Source of the DNA: Microbacterium enclense
Lineage (GTDB): Bacteria > Actinomycetota > Actinomycetes > Actinomycetales > Microbacteriaceae
NCBI RefSeq assembly: GCF_004022425.1
Contig: NZ_RBZY01000021.1
Location: forward strand, 1-54,809
DNA length: 54,809 nucleotides
Direction of reading: 5' to 3'
The notes below the pieces were generated by a model that saw nothing but the letters and a program-made list of their open reading frames with translations, was not told the DNA's origin and ran no database searches. Shown piece after piece: positions 1 to 8,428 of the stretch. How positions within the stretch are numbered: position 1 is the first letter of the stretch; each line of letters opens with the position of its first letter. A program made the position numbers and the translations under genes.

Positions 1-2215
1 TGAGCGAGGCTTGTTGCCCGAACTTCACCACCGTGCCAGCACCGATGGTCAGTGTCACGCCCGACGCGACCTGAATATCGCGCTCCAGCACATACACCGT
101 CGGCATCGAGGGCGCCCACGTCGTGTCTGCCGCGATGTCGCTGGTCACACGGACGATCGCTGTCGAAGCAACCTGAGCTGGCGCACTCGTCTTGCTCGTC
201 GAGGAGTAATTCGCTTTCACAGCGGTGACCGTGACAGAGAGCTTCGCTCCGGCATCCGCCTGGGTCAGCGTGTAGCTCTTCGACGTTGCGCCAGCGATGG
301 GGTTACCGTTGCGCCGCCACTGGAAGCGGAACGAATCCGGCTTTGGCGTCCAGCTTCCGACCACCGCAGACACCGTGGAGCCGGGTTCCAGAGCGCCGGA
401 GATACGCGGCGTGGGGGACGATGAGAACACGCCGGGAACGGCCTGCGCCGCGCTCACGCGGGTGAGGCCGGTGTAGCCGGCTCTGGCTGCGGTGACGGTG
501 AATCGCAGTTGTGCGCCGCGATCAGCGGTGGTCACGAGGTATGTCGCAGACGTGGCGCCGGCGATCGCGGTCCCGTTGCGGGTCCACTGGTAGGTCAGCG
601 CGCTCGGCTGCGGATCCCAGGCGCCGGCTACCCCGAAGAGGGTCCCGCCTACGCGGGCGAGTCCTGTGACGGTGGGCGTCGGCGCTGTCGAGAACGTGGC
701 TGCGGTCGCCGTGGTCGCGGTGCTCGTCGTGGACGTCCGGGTGTATCCGGCCTTGACGGCCGTCACGCTCACGGTGATGGCCCTGCCGACGTCTGCGGCG
801 GCGACGGTATACGTCGAACCGGTGGCACCGGAGATGGCTGCGCCGCCCCGATTCCACTGATAGGTCAATGAATCGGGCACCGGTGACCACGCGCCCGGCG
901 ATGCCGTGAGCGTGGAGCCCACCCGGGCGGTACCGCTGAACGTCGGCATCGGGGTCGTCGCGAAGGGGCGGGTCGGCACGCTCTTTCCAGCGCTCACCCG
1001 CGCCGTCGTGACGTACCCGGGTGCCGAGGCGGTGACGGTGACGGTCAGAAGGCTCCCCGCATCCGCCGTGCTCACTCGATATGTGGATGCAGTCGCTCCG
1101 GCGATCGCTGTGCCGCTGCGATTCCATTGGTACTCGAGCAGCGCCGGAACGGGTGCCCATGCTCCGGGCGCGGCCGTCACGGTTGCGCCGAGCGCTCCCG
1201 TGCCCACGATGGTCGGTACGGGAGCGGTGATGAACGGTCCTGGAGTCGCCGTGCGTGCGGCGCTGGTCTTGGTTGTCGTCGTGTGACCGGCTTTGGTGGC
1301 AGTGACGCTGACCGAGATCTTCGCGCCGTTGTCGTCCGGTACGAGCACATAGGTCTTCCCGGTCGCACCGGGGATCGCTTTCCCATTCCGACTCCAGGCG
1401 AACGTCAGCGCGCCGGGGACGGGAGCCCACGTGCCTGCCGACGCGGTGAGCGTCGAACCGACGCTCAGCGAGCCGCTGAAGGTCGGCGTGGGTGCTGTCG
1501 TGAAAGAGGACGCCGGAATGCTGGCGGGAGCACTGGTGCGAGTCGTCGAGACGTAGCCCCGCGTGGCGGCTGTCACGGTCACCGCAATTGCTGCTCCGCC
1601 ATCCCCGACGGCCAGGCGGTATGTCGAGGCCGTGGCCCCGGGGATTGCGAAGCCGTCGCGTTTCCACTGATAGGTCAGCGCACCAGGTGTTGGTGACCAG
1701 GTGCTCACCCTCGCCGTCAGAGTCGATCCGATCGCAAGGTTCCCGCCGATCGTCGGCGAAGGGGCCGACGTGAATGCGCCCGCGACGGCAGTCTTCCTCG
1801 CGCTGGTCTTCGTGGTCTTGACGTAGCCGCTCTTGGTCGCGGTCACCGTGACGGTGATGGCCTTCCCGAATTCGTCCGGCGTCAGAGTGAACGATTTCGC
1901 GGTGGCGCCGGCGATCGCTATCCCGTTGCGGCGCCACTGATAGGTGAAGGCGTCCGGGGTCGGCGTCCACGTACCGGTCGAGGCCGTCAGCTTCGATCCG
2001 GTCCCCATCGACCCCGTGAACGTCGGCGTCGGTGCCGACGTGAATGCAGCATTGGCGACCGTTGGGGAGGGGGTAGGCGAAGGCGTGGCCGCCGAAGCCG
2101 GCGAGATGCCGCTGACGCTCAGGACGCCGACGAGCACGGCCGCTGTGGCGGCCCGGAAGACGCGGGTAAAATGCTCGGTGCGATAGTGACGTTGGCCGTG
2201 CGGGCGCGCGCGCAT
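1..2215 (-). CDS. Secreted surface protein with seven Ig-like repeats and a C-terminal beta-helix start (partial, 3' end outside window)
   Basis: An open frame runs from ATG 2215 off the left edge, giving about 738 visible residues. GGGAGGGA lies just upstream as ribosome binding site. Residues 1-43 look like a signal peptide: an Arg-rich start, a hydrophobic stretch AATAAVLVGVLSVSG, then PASA before ATPSP. Seven tandem repeats of about 89 residues follow, each with an APTPTFSG-like entry, a VGSTLTA strand, a YQWxRNG core and an end like VTVTAxKxGYxxTxxTSA. This is the actinobacterial Ig-like tandem repeat seen in secreted proteins. The last visible residues (VASGVTLTIGAGTVVKFG) resemble the first rungs of a parallel beta-helix. 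A cell-wall or adhesion role is inferred; the C-terminus and any anchor are not visible. It lies where trp genes might be expected. Confidence 0.85.
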   Translation of the reverse strand, partial: MRARPHGQRHYRTEHFTRVFRAATAAVLVGVLSVSGISPASAATPSPTPSPTVANAAFTSAPTPTFTGSMGTGSKLTASTGTWTPTPDAFTYQWRRNGIAIAGATAKSFTLTPDEFGKAITVTVTATKSGYVKTTKTSARKTAVAGAFTSAPSPTIGGNLAIGSTLTARVSTWSPTPGALTYQWKRDGFAIPGATASTYRLAVGDGGAAIAVTVTAATRGYVSTTRTSAPASIPASSFTTAPTPTFSGSLSVGSTLTASAGTWAPVPGALTFAWSRNGKAIPGATGKTYVLVPDDNGAKISVSVTATKAGHTTTTKTSAARTATPGPFITAPVPTIVGTGALGATVTAAPGAWAPVPALLEYQWNRSGTAIAGATASTYRVSTADAGSLLTVTVTASAPGYVTTARVSAGKSVPTRPFATTPMPTFSGTARVGSTLTASPGAWSPVPDSLTYQWNRGGAAISGATGSTYTVAAADVGRAITVSVTAVKAGYTRTSTTSTATTATAATFSTAPTPTVTGLARVGGTLFGVAGAWDPQPSALTYQWTRNGTAIAGATSATYLVTTADRGAQLRFTVTAARAGYTGLTRVSAAQAVPGVFSSSPTPRISGALEPGSTVSAVVGSWTPKPDSFRFQWRRNGNPIAGATSKSYTLTQADAGAKLSVTVTAVKANYSSTSKTSAPAQVASTAIVRVTSDIAADTTWAPSMPTVYVLERDIQVASGVTLTIGAGTVVKFGQQASL
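185..2044 (-). repeat. Seven tandem Ig-like repeat units of about 266 bp
   Basis: The codons for the conserved (F/Y)QW core fall near 1940, 1663, 1390, 1120, 855, 582 and 316, a spacing of about 265-277 bp. Unit 3 has FAW in place of YQW. The copies are diverged at DNA level but in register at protein level, so the array looks old and not recently amplified. Confidence 0.85.
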
Positions 2216-2307
2216 GTTGTCCCTCCCCCAGGAGACCGTGGGGCACGCTCGGGCAGCGGCCTCGCACTGCGAGCAGGACGCGTGACGCAACGAACCTGCC
2301 CGTCAGC

Positions 2308-2340
2308 GAAAGTTATCGTGTCCAGCTCGCTCACAACAAG
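2308..2340 (-). promoter_or_regulatory. Possible promoter of the surface-protein gene
   Basis: On the minus strand TTGTTG is followed after about 18 bases by TAACTT, roughly 95 bases before the ATG at 2215. The 160-base gap 2216-2375 has no other recognisable element and no open frame of its own. Assignment is by consensus only. Confidence 0.3.
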
Positions 2341-2375
2341 CACGGATTTCGGACCCAGTTCCGGGTTGGTGTCCG

Positions 2376-2963
2376 TCAGGCGGTGGGGTCGTCGCCGCGG
2401 GAGAGATCGTCCCACGAGTCGATCGCGTCGTGCGGGCGCGAAGTGTCCGCGGCGGCGTCGTCCGACGTGCGGTACTTCCGGCCGGCACTCCCCCGCCAGC
2501 GGCGGGCGGTGACGAGCGTGTAGACCGACGCGGCGGCCAGGAGCAGCGCGGCGAGCAGCGTCACCGCGGGCCACGGCGTCAGCGACATCGACGTGACGAG
2601 GTCGGCGACGGCATCCACTCCGGAGATCCCGGTCGCCTCGGTCACTGTCGCCGCCGTCGCGGAGACCGGCATCGTCAGCAGGACCTGTGCGGAGGCGACG
2701 CCGACGACGCCCGCGATCGCGAGGGCCAGAGCGCCCAGCACGTAGCGCAGCACCGGTCCGACGATCGAGAGCGCGGCGCCGAGGGCGAGGGCGGCGAGGC
2801 TGAGCGGCGTCAGCACAGGCACGGCGTCGGATCCGGGAACCGCGAGAGTCTGCTGCGCGCCGTCGGCGAGGGTCACGTCGATCCACGTCTGGGTCGACGA
2901 GATCACGCCGATCGCGCCGGCGAGCAGCATCCCGAGGACCGAGAGCGAGCGGGCTCGGCGCAT
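2376..2963 (-). CDS. Trp biosynthesis-associated membrane protein (Trp_oprn_chp / TIGR02234-like)
   Basis: A 195-residue protein with four hydrophobic segments (about residues 7-23, 55-70, 77-95 and 135-155) and a charged C-terminal tail with RRWRGSAGRKYR and an acidic end. Size, topology and position directly after hisI match the actinobacterial membrane protein normally encoded inside the trp operon; its function is unknown. ATG 2963 overlaps the hisI stop by one base (TGATG), so it is translationally coupled. In related genomes trpE usually sits between hisI and this gene and trpC follows it; neither is present here. The family call rests on context and topology. Confidence 0.7.
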   Translation of the reverse strand: MRRARSLSVLGMLLAGAIGVISSTQTWIDVTLADGAQQTLAVPGSDAVPVLTPLSLAALALGAALSIVGPVLRYVLGALALAIAGVVGVASAQVLLTMPVSATAATVTEATGISGVDAVADLVTSMSLTPWPAVTLLAALLLAAASVYTLVTARRWRGSAGRKYRTSDDAAADTSRPHDAIDSWDDLSRGDDPTA

Positions 2964-3310
2964 CAGCCCTGCCCCACGACGGGCTCGAGATCGGTGGAGT
3001 CGAAGCACGTGTGGTCGCCGGTGTGGCATGCGGCCCCGACCTGGTCGACCTCGATGAGGAGGGTGTCGCCGTCGCAGTCCAGGCGCGCACCCTTCACGAT
3101 CTGGATGTGGCCCGACGTGTCGCCCTTGCGCCAGTACTCCTGACGCGAGCGCGACCAGAACGTCACGCGGCCGGTCGTGAGCGTGCGGCGGAGGGCCTCG
3201 GCATCCATCCACCCGACCATGAGCACCTCGCGCGAGTCGTACTGCTGGACGACCGCCGTCACGAGGCCCTGCGCGTCGTACGTCACCCGCTCGAACGCAT
3301 CGACGTTCAT
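2963..3310 (-). CDS. hisI: Phosphoribosyl-AMP cyclohydrolase
   Basis: A 115-residue HisI that opens the adenine ring of phosphoribosyl-AMP, the third step of histidine synthesis, in the cytoplasm. The hallmark sequences are present: [29 protein letters not shown], the metal-binding DCDGDTLL and CHTGDHTCF with its cysteines. The length is normal for a stand-alone HisI (HisE is a separate gene here). The start ATG 3310 overlaps the hisF stop as ATGA, indicating coupled translation in the hisE-hisG-hisF-hisI order. Confidence 0.96.
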   Translation of the reverse strand: MNVDAFERVTYDAQGLVTAVVQQYDSREVLMVGWMDAEALRRTLTTGRVTFWSRSRQEYWRKGDTSGHIQIVKGARLDCDGDTLLIEVDQVGAACHTGDHTCFDSTDLEPVVGQG

Positions 3311-4071
3311 CGGCGGACCTCGATCCCCTCGGCCGCCATCGCGTCCTTCACCTGGCCGACCGTGAGGTGGCCGGAGTGGAACACGGATGCCGCGAGCACC
3401 GCGTCGGCGCCCGCCTCGACGGCCGGAGCGAAGTGCTCCAGCTCGCCGGCGCCGCCCGAAGCGATCACGGGCACCGCGGCCACCTGACGCATGAGACGGA
3501 CGAGCTCGAGGTCGAAGCCCTGCTTCGTGCCGTCCGCGTCGATCGAGTTGACGAGCAACTCGCCCGCGCCGCGCTCGACGGCTTCGCGCGCCCAGTCGAG
3601 GGCGTCGAGGGTGGTCTCGGTGCGGCCGCCGTGCGTGGTCACGACGAAACCGGAGGGGGTGGATGCCGCGCGCTTCACGTCGAGCGAGAGCACGATCACT
3701 TGCGCGCCGAAGCGGTCGGCGATCTCGTCGATCAGCGCGGGACGCGCGATCGCCGCGGAGTTCACGCCGATCTTGTCGGCCCCGACCGAGAGAAGACGCG
3801 CCACGTCGTCGGTGGAGCGGACTCCCCCGCCGACCGTGAGCGGGATGAACACCTGCTCGGCCGTACGGCGGACCACGTCGTACGTCGTGGCGCGTTCGTC
3901 CACCGTGGCGGTGACATCCAGGAACGTGATCTCGTCGGCGCCCTGGTCGAAGTAGAGCTTCGCGAGCTCGACCGGGTCGCCCATGTCGCGCAGGTCGAGG
4001 AAGTTCACGCCCTTCACGACGCGGCCGGCGGCCACGTCGAGGCACGGGATGATGCGGCGGGCGAGCGTCAT
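3307..4071 (-). CDS. hisF: Imidazole glycerol phosphate synthase subunit HisF (cyclase)
   Basis: A 254-residue (beta/alpha)8 barrel that uses ammonia from HisH to make imidazole glycerol phosphate and AICAR. The start [21 protein letters not shown] carries the first catalytic Asp, and VLSLDVKR near residue 130 carries the second. GGGVRS and [11 protein letters not shown] are the phosphate-binding loops. The partner hisH is not in this window. ATG 4071 overlaps the hisG stop by one base (TGATG). A longer upstream reading has no HisF similarity and was rejected. Confidence 0.97.
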   Translation of the reverse strand: MTLARRIIPCLDVAAGRVVKGVNFLDLRDMGDPVELAKLYFDQGADEITFLDVTATVDERATTYDVVRRTAEQVFIPLTVGGGVRSTDDVARLLSVGADKIGVNSAAIARPALIDEIADRFGAQVIVLSLDVKRAASTPSGFVVTTHGGRTETTLDALDWAREAVERGAGELLVNSIDADGTKQGFDLELVRLMRQVAAVPVIASGGAGELEHFAPAVEAGADAVLAASVFHSGHLTVGQVKDAMAAEGIEVRR

Positions 4072-4913
4072 CAGAGCCTCGCGGCGAGGATCTCGGTCAC
4101 GAGGATCGCCCGGGCACCGATCGCGTACAGCTCGTCCATCACGCGGTTCACGTCGCGGCGCGGGCTCATGACCCGCACGGCCACCCACTCGGGGTCGCGC
4201 AGCGGCGAGATCGTGGGCGACTCCAGACCCGGTGCCACCGCGATCGCCTGCTCGATGAGGGCGGTCGGTAGGTCGTAGTCGACGAGGACGTATTTGCGCG
4301 CGGCCAGGACGCCGCGAAGGCGCCGCAGGAGCGTCTCGGTGCCCTCGACCTCGTTCGGACCGGCGATCAGCACGGCATCCGACTCCAGGAGGACGGGACC
4401 GAAGATCTCCAGGCCGGCCTGGCGCAGCGTCGTGCCGGTCGAGACGACGTCGGCCACGGCATCCGCCACCCCCAACTGCACCGCGGACTCGACGGCGCCG
4501 TCCAGCGGCACGATGTCGACGGCCACACCCCGCTCGTCGAGGAACGCGTCCACGAGGCCCGGGTAAGCGGTGGCGACGCGAAGGCCCTGCAGGTCTTCGA
4601 CGTCGGTGAAACGGCCGGGGCGCCCGGCGAATCGGAACGTCGAACCCGCAAAACCGAGCGACTCGACCTCGCGGGCGCCGGGCATGCGGGCGTCCAGCAG
4701 CAGGTCGCGGCCGGTGATGCCGACGTCGAGGGCTCCGGAGCCGACGTAGGTCGCGATGTCACGGGGGCGGAGGTAGAAGAACTCGACCTCGTTGACGGGG
4801 TCGACGGTGTACAGGTCTTTCGAGTCGCGACGTCCGGTGTACCCGGCCTCCGAGAGCATCTCGGCGGCGGTCTCGGCGAGCGACCCCTTGTTCGGCACGG
4901 CGATTCGCAGCAT
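4071..4913 (-). CDS. hisG: ATP phosphoribosyltransferase, long form
   Basis: A 280-residue HisG catalysing the first, feedback-controlled step of histidine synthesis (ATP + PRPP). It opens with [14 protein letters not shown], has the PRPP loop [13 protein letters not shown] near residue 160, and ends in an ACT-like domain from about residue 205. That length and C-terminal domain mark the long form that does not need HisZ and is inhibited directly by histidine. The start is 46 bases downstream of the hisE stop and the end overlaps hisF by one base. Confidence 0.97.
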   Translation of the reverse strand: MLRIAVPNKGSLAETAAEMLSEAGYTGRRDSKDLYTVDPVNEVEFFYLRPRDIATYVGSGALDVGITGRDLLLDARMPGAREVESLGFAGSTFRFAGRPGRFTDVEDLQGLRVATAYPGLVDAFLDERGVAVDIVPLDGAVESAVQLGVADAVADVVSTGTTLRQAGLEIFGPVLLESDAVLIAGPNEVEGTETLLRRLRGVLAARKYVLVDYDLPTALIEQAIAVAPGLESPTISPLRDPEWVAVRVMSPRRDVNRVMDELYAIGARAILVTEILAARL

Positions 4914-4959
4914 GACGGGGGCTTTCGTGGTTCGTGAGCGAGAGGTGGGCGAGCGCGGC

Positions 4960-5223
4960 TCAGAGATGTCGGTAGACGTCTGCGAGCGTCAGCCCCTTCG
5001 CAAGCATGAGCGTCTGGAGGTGGTACAGCAGCTGCGAGATCTCTTCGGCCGCGGCCTCGTCGGACTCGTACTCGGCGGCCATCCACACTTCGGCGGCTTC
5101 CTCGACGATCTTCTTGCCGATGGTGTGGACCCCGGCGTCGAGCTGGGCCACGGTACCGGAGCCGGCGGGGCGTTCGACGGCCTTGGCACTGAGCTCGGCG
5201 AACAGGTCGTCGAAGGTCTTCAC
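4960..5223 (-). CDS. hisE: Phosphoribosyl-ATP pyrophosphohydrolase
   Basis: An 87-residue HisE, the second step of histidine synthesis. [11 protein letters not shown] at the start, then [16 protein letters not shown] and the [17 protein letters not shown] helix are the MazG-like NTP pyrophosphohydrolase core with its metal-binding glutamates. The GTG at 5223 is chosen because residues upstream lack family similarity. No good Shine-Dalgarno precedes it; instead TACCCT sits 6 bases upstream, so the message may be leaderless. First gene of a hisE-G-F-I run. Confidence 0.95.
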   Translation of the reverse strand: MKTFDDLFAELSAKAVERPAGSGTVAQLDAGVHTIGKKIVEEAAEVWMAAEYESDEAAAEEISQLLYHLQTLMLAKGLTLADVYRHL

Positions 5224-5229
5224 CTGTCT

Positions 5230-5235
5230 AGGGTA
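5230..5235 (-). promoter_or_regulatory. -10-like box of hisE, leaderless geometry
   Basis: Minus-strand TACCCT is followed by AGACAG and then the GTG start of hisE, which puts the expected transcription start at or next to the start codon. No convincing -35 box was seen. Confidence 0.45.
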
Positions 5236-5284
5236 TCGGCTCGGCGATGGTGGGGCTGTCCGCGGTCCCCAGCGCCGAGGTCCT

Positions 5285-5298
5285 GGCATCCGGATGCC
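5285..5298. repeat. 14-bp perfect palindrome GGCATCCGGATGCC
   Basis: Two head-to-head copies of the abundant heptamer GGCATCC/GGATGCC in the 109-base gap between the rpe stop and hisE. It could act as a 3' hairpin for rpe or be a double copy of the dispersed motif. Confidence 0.6.
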
Positions 5299-5332
5299 GG
5301 TGAGGTGTGGCTCCGGGCGGGGACGGGCGTGC

Positions 5333-5992
5333 TCAGTGCGCGTGGCGGGCGGCGGCCGAGCGGAGGGACTGGATCGCGCGGTCGGGGTCGTCGGCGCCGA
5401 ACACGGCCGAACCGGCGACGAACGTGTCGGCCCCGGCCTCGGCGGCCTGGGCGATCGTGGACTCGCCGATTCCACCGTCGACCTGCAGCCACACGCTCGA
5501 CCCGCGGCGGCGGGCCTCGTCGGCGAGGCTGCGGAGCTTCGGCATGGTCTCGGGCATGAACGACTGGCCGCCGAAGCCCGGCTCCACGGTCATCACGAGG
5601 ATCTGGTCGAACTCGTTCAGCACCTCGAACAGGTTCTCCACCGGGGTCGCCGGCTTCACGGCCACCCCCGCACGGGCGCCCATCGAGCGGAGGGTCCGGG
5701 CGAGCGCGACCGGTGAGGCCGCGGCCTCGAGATGGAAGGTGACGGATGCCGCGCCCAGCTCGGCGTACTCCGGAGCCCAGCGGTCGGGGTCGTCGATCAT
5801 CAAATGCACGTCCAATGGAACGGGGCTCGTCTCCTGGATGCGACCGACCATCTGGGGGCCGAACGTGAGGTTCGGCACGAAGTGGTTGTCCATGACGTCC
5901 ACGTGCACGAAGTCCGCGCCCGCGATACGGGCGAGCTCCGCCTGCATGTTCACGAAGTCGGCGGCGAGGATGCTCGGATTGATGCGGGGCAC
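5333..5992 (-). CDS. rpe: Ribulose-phosphate 3-epimerase
   Basis: A 219-residue TIM-barrel enzyme interconverting ribulose 5-phosphate and xylulose 5-phosphate in the pentose phosphate pathway. [12 protein letters not shown], the metal-ligand segment [40 protein letters not shown] and [10 protein letters not shown] are all present, with the catalytic aspartates. The start is GTG 5992. GATAAT lies exactly 6 bases upstream of it and no Shine-Dalgarno is visible, so a leaderless transcript is predicted. Rpe next to hisE and rsmB is a common actinobacterial order. Confidence 0.97.
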   Translation of the reverse strand: MPRINPSILAADFVNMQAELARIAGADFVHVDVMDNHFVPNLTFGPQMVGRIQETSPVPLDVHLMIDDPDRWAPEYAELGAASVTFHLEAAASPVALARTLRSMGARAGVAVKPATPVENLFEVLNEFDQILVMTVEPGFGGQSFMPETMPKLRSLADEARRRGSSVWLQVDGGIGESTIAQAAEAGADTFVAGSAVFGADDPDRAIQSLRSAAARHAH

Positions 5993-5998
5993 GGTCCC

Positions 5999-6004
5999 AT
6001 TATC
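5999..6004 (-). promoter_or_regulatory. -10-like box of rpe, leaderless geometry
   Basis: Minus-strand GATAAT (one mismatch to TATAAT), then GGGACC, then the GTG start codon of rpe. The -35 region is not recognisable. Confidence 0.5.
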
Positions 6005-6033
6005 GGCGCCGCCATTGCTACGTCTTCGCGCGA

Positions 6034-6084
6034 GGGGTCAGAAACTGTCGCTCGGCTCGCGCGCAGGCGACAGTTCTTGACCCC
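6034..6084. repeat. Intergenic inverted repeat downstream of rsmB
   Basis: Arms 6034-6051 (GGGGTCAGAAACTGTCGC) and 6067-6084 (GCGACAGTTCTTGACCCC) pair at 16 of 18 positions around a 15-base loop. It sits just after the rsmB stop and could end or protect that mRNA. The inner TGTCGC...GCGACA core is shared with the repeats at 27293 and, in part, 41284. Confidence 0.7.
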
Positions 6085-6091
6085 CCACGCG

Positions 6092-7465
6092 TCAGGACAC
6101 GCGCCGGAGCAGGGCGATCGACATCGCGTCGGTGCCGTGGCGGTGGGGCCAGAGCTGGGCGCGGAGCGAGCCGTCCGACTGAGCGGGCAGGTCGATCTCC
6201 GACCCGGCGATGTCACGCACGACCGAGCGGGCGTCGAGTTCCTCGACGTTGTCGCCGAACTCGCGACGCACCTCCGCGAGCACGCCGGAGGTCTCGGCCA
6301 GGTGCGGCGAGCACGTCACGTACGCCAGCACGCCGCCGGGCTTCAGCGCGCCGAGCCCCGCACGCACGAGCTCGAGCTGCAGCGCCGTGAGGTCGGGCAC
6401 ATCCGCGGGGGCCTTTCGCCAGCGCGCTTCCGGCCGGCGGCGGAGAGCCCCGATCCCCGTGCACGGCGCGTCGACGAGGATGCGGTCGTACTCCCCCGCC
6501 GCGCGAGCCGTGCGGTCGCGTCCGTCCTCCTCGGTCACCTCGACCTCGAGCGGGACGGATGCCACGGCCCGGCGCACGAGCGCTGCCCGGTGCGGCGAGA
6601 TCTCGTTGGCGTCGAGATGAGCTCCACCGTCCAGAGCCTCGGCGGCCAACAGCGCGGTCTTGCCGCCCGGACCGGCGCACAGGTCGAGCCACCGCTCCCC
6701 CGGCTCGATGGGTCGGAAACGGCTCAGGGCGAGAGCGGCGAGCTGCGAGCCTTCGTCTTGCACGCGCAGGCGACCGTCCGACGCGCGGATGAGCGCTTCG
6801 GGATCGCCCCCGCGGGTCGTGAACGCCGTCGGCGCGTAGCGGGCGGGACGGGCGTCCTCGGGAATCTCGGCGAGCCCGGGGAGGGCGATCATCGCCACGC
6901 GCGGGGCGTCGTTGTCGGCGGCGAGCAGCTCGTCGAGCTCGTCGGCACGGCGCTCGGCCGCCAGCGCGCGTCGGAGGGCCCGCACGATCCACACCGGGTG
7001 GGACGTCGTGAGCCCGAGCCGCTCGTCGTCGCTGCGGGCGGAGGCGGTGATGCGCTCCATCCAGTGCCCGGGGGTTTCGCGCGAGACCCGTCGCAGAACG
7101 GCGTTCGCGAATCCCGCCGCCCCGCGTCCGCCGCCGTGTCGGCGGGCGAGTTCGACCGATTCGTTGACCGCGGCGTGCGAGGCGACGCGCGTCGACAGCA
7201 GCTGGTGCACGCCGAGACGGAGGGCGTCCAGCACGGGCGGATCGATGCGGTCCACCGTGCGATCGGCCGCGGCGGCGATGATCGCGTCGTACGTGCCGCG
7301 TCGGCGCAGCGTGCCGTAGGTCAGCTCGGTCGCGAGGCCGGCGTCCTTGGCATCCAGCTTCGCCCGCTCGATCGCGTGCGGCAGCGACAGGTTCGCGTAC
7401 GCCTCGTCGGCGGAGACCGCCCGCAGCACGTCGTACGCGACGGCGCGCGCTCCCTGCACGCTCAC
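6092..7465 (-). CDS. rsmB: 16S rRNA (cytosine-5) methyltransferase, RsmB/Fmu family
   Basis: A 457-residue protein with an N-terminal NusB-like RNA-binding domain (about 1-140, with ELTYGTLRRRGTYD) and a C-terminal SAM methyltransferase. LCAGPGGKT near residue 265 is the SAM site, DAPCTGIGALRRRPEARW carries the motif IV cysteine and VTCSP the catalytic cysteine, the two-cysteine pattern of RNA m5C enzymes. It probably methylates C967-equivalent of 16S rRNA. The GTG start overlaps the fmt stop (GTGA). Family certain; exact rRNA site inferred. Confidence 0.92.
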   Translation of the reverse strand: MSVQGARAVAYDVLRAVSADEAYANLSLPHAIERAKLDAKDAGLATELTYGTLRRRGTYDAIIAAAADRTVDRIDPPVLDALRLGVHQLLSTRVASHAAVNESVELARRHGGGRGAAGFANAVLRRVSRETPGHWMERITASARSDDERLGLTTSHPVWIVRALRRALAAERRADELDELLAADNDAPRVAMIALPGLAEIPEDARPARYAPTAFTTRGGDPEALIRASDGRLRVQDEGSQLAALALSRFRPIEPGERWLDLCAGPGGKTALLAAEALDGGAHLDANEISPHRAALVRRAVASVPLEVEVTEEDGRDRTARAAGEYDRILVDAPCTGIGALRRRPEARWRKAPADVPDLTALQLELVRAGLGALKPGGVLAYVTCSPHLAETSGVLAEVRREFGDNVEELDARSVVRDIAGSEIDLPAQSDGSLRAQLWPHRHGTDAMSIALLRRVS

Positions 7466-8379
7466 GAGCCCAGCACCGGGTTCTCGGCGCGGAGCCCGCG
7501 GAACCAGTCACCGGCCGGCATCGCGCCCTTCCCCGCCGGCTGCACGGTCTCCAGACGCAGCGGCGAGCTCGCGGTTCCGACGAGGATCTCGCGACCGGAT
7601 GCCACGACCCGGCCCGGCGGGATCGGATCCGCCGCGCTCGCCGCCGCCCGCAGCACCTTGAGACGCGCGCCGTCGTACGTCGTGTGGGCGCCGGGTTCGG
7701 GGGTCACACCGGCGATCCGCGCGCGGAGGTTCTCGGCATCCAGCGAGAAGTCGAGGGCCCCGTCGGCGAGGGACAGCTTGGGGGCCAGGGTCGGCTCGCC
7801 GTGCTGGGGCGTCGCGACCGCCGTGCCGTCGGCGATGCCGTCCACGACGCGGGCGAGCAGCGGTGCCCCGACCTCGGCGAGGTCGTCGAGGACCTCGCCC
7901 GCGGTGGCGTTCCACGGCACGGGGTAACGCTCCTCGGCGAAGACGTCACCGGCATCCAACTCGGCGACGAGCTGGAAGACGCTCGCGCCGGTCTCGCGGT
8001 CGCCCGCGATGAGCGCCCGCTGCACGGGGGCGGCGCCGCGCCAGCGCGGAAGCAGCGAGAAGTGCAGGTTGATCCAGCCGTGCGCGGGCGCCGACAGCAG
8101 CGGTTCGCGCACCAGTCCGCCGTACGCCACGATCACGCCGAGGTCGGGCTCGAGCGCCGTGACGCGGGCGGTGGCTTCGGCATCCAGGCGGTCGGTCTTG
8201 ATCGTCGGGATGCCGAGCTCGTCCGCCGCCTGAGCGACCGGAGACGGCGTCAGGACGCGTCTGCGGCCGAGCGGGGCGTCCGAACGCGTCACCACGGCGG
8301 CGATGTCGTGGGGACCTTCCGCCAGCACGCGGAGGGAGGGGACGGCGACGGCGGGGGTGCCGGCGAAGACGAGGCGCAT
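7462..8379 (-). CDS. fmt: Methionyl-tRNA formyltransferase
   Basis: A 305-residue enzyme that formylates initiator Met-tRNA using 10-formyltetrahydrofolate. MRLVFAGTPAVAVPSL begins the Rossmann-like domain; NLHFSLLPRWRGAAP holds the catalytic Asn and His, and LDAGDVF the Asp. The C-terminal OB-like domain follows residue 205. The internal ATG at 8379 is preferred over one four codons upstream because AGGAGA lies at the right distance before it. Overlaps rsmB by 4 bases; a 49-base gap separates it from priA. Confidence 0.96.
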   Translation of the reverse strand: MRLVFAGTPAVAVPSLRVLAEGPHDIAAVVTRSDAPLGRRRVLTPSPVAQAADELGIPTIKTDRLDAEATARVTALEPDLGVIVAYGGLVREPLLSAPAHGWINLHFSLLPRWRGAAPVQRALIAGDRETGASVFQLVAELDAGDVFAEERYPVPWNATAGEVLDDLAEVGAPLLARVVDGIADGTAVATPQHGEPTLAPKLSLADGALDFSLDAENLRARIAGVTPEPGAHTTYDGARLKVLRAAASAADPIPPGRVVASGREILVGTASSPLRLETVQPAGKGAMPAGDWFRGLRAENPVLGS

Positions 8380-8428
8380 GGTTCTCCTCACGCTTCGGAT
8401 GCGGGTGGGTGGGACCGGGCGGCGGCGC

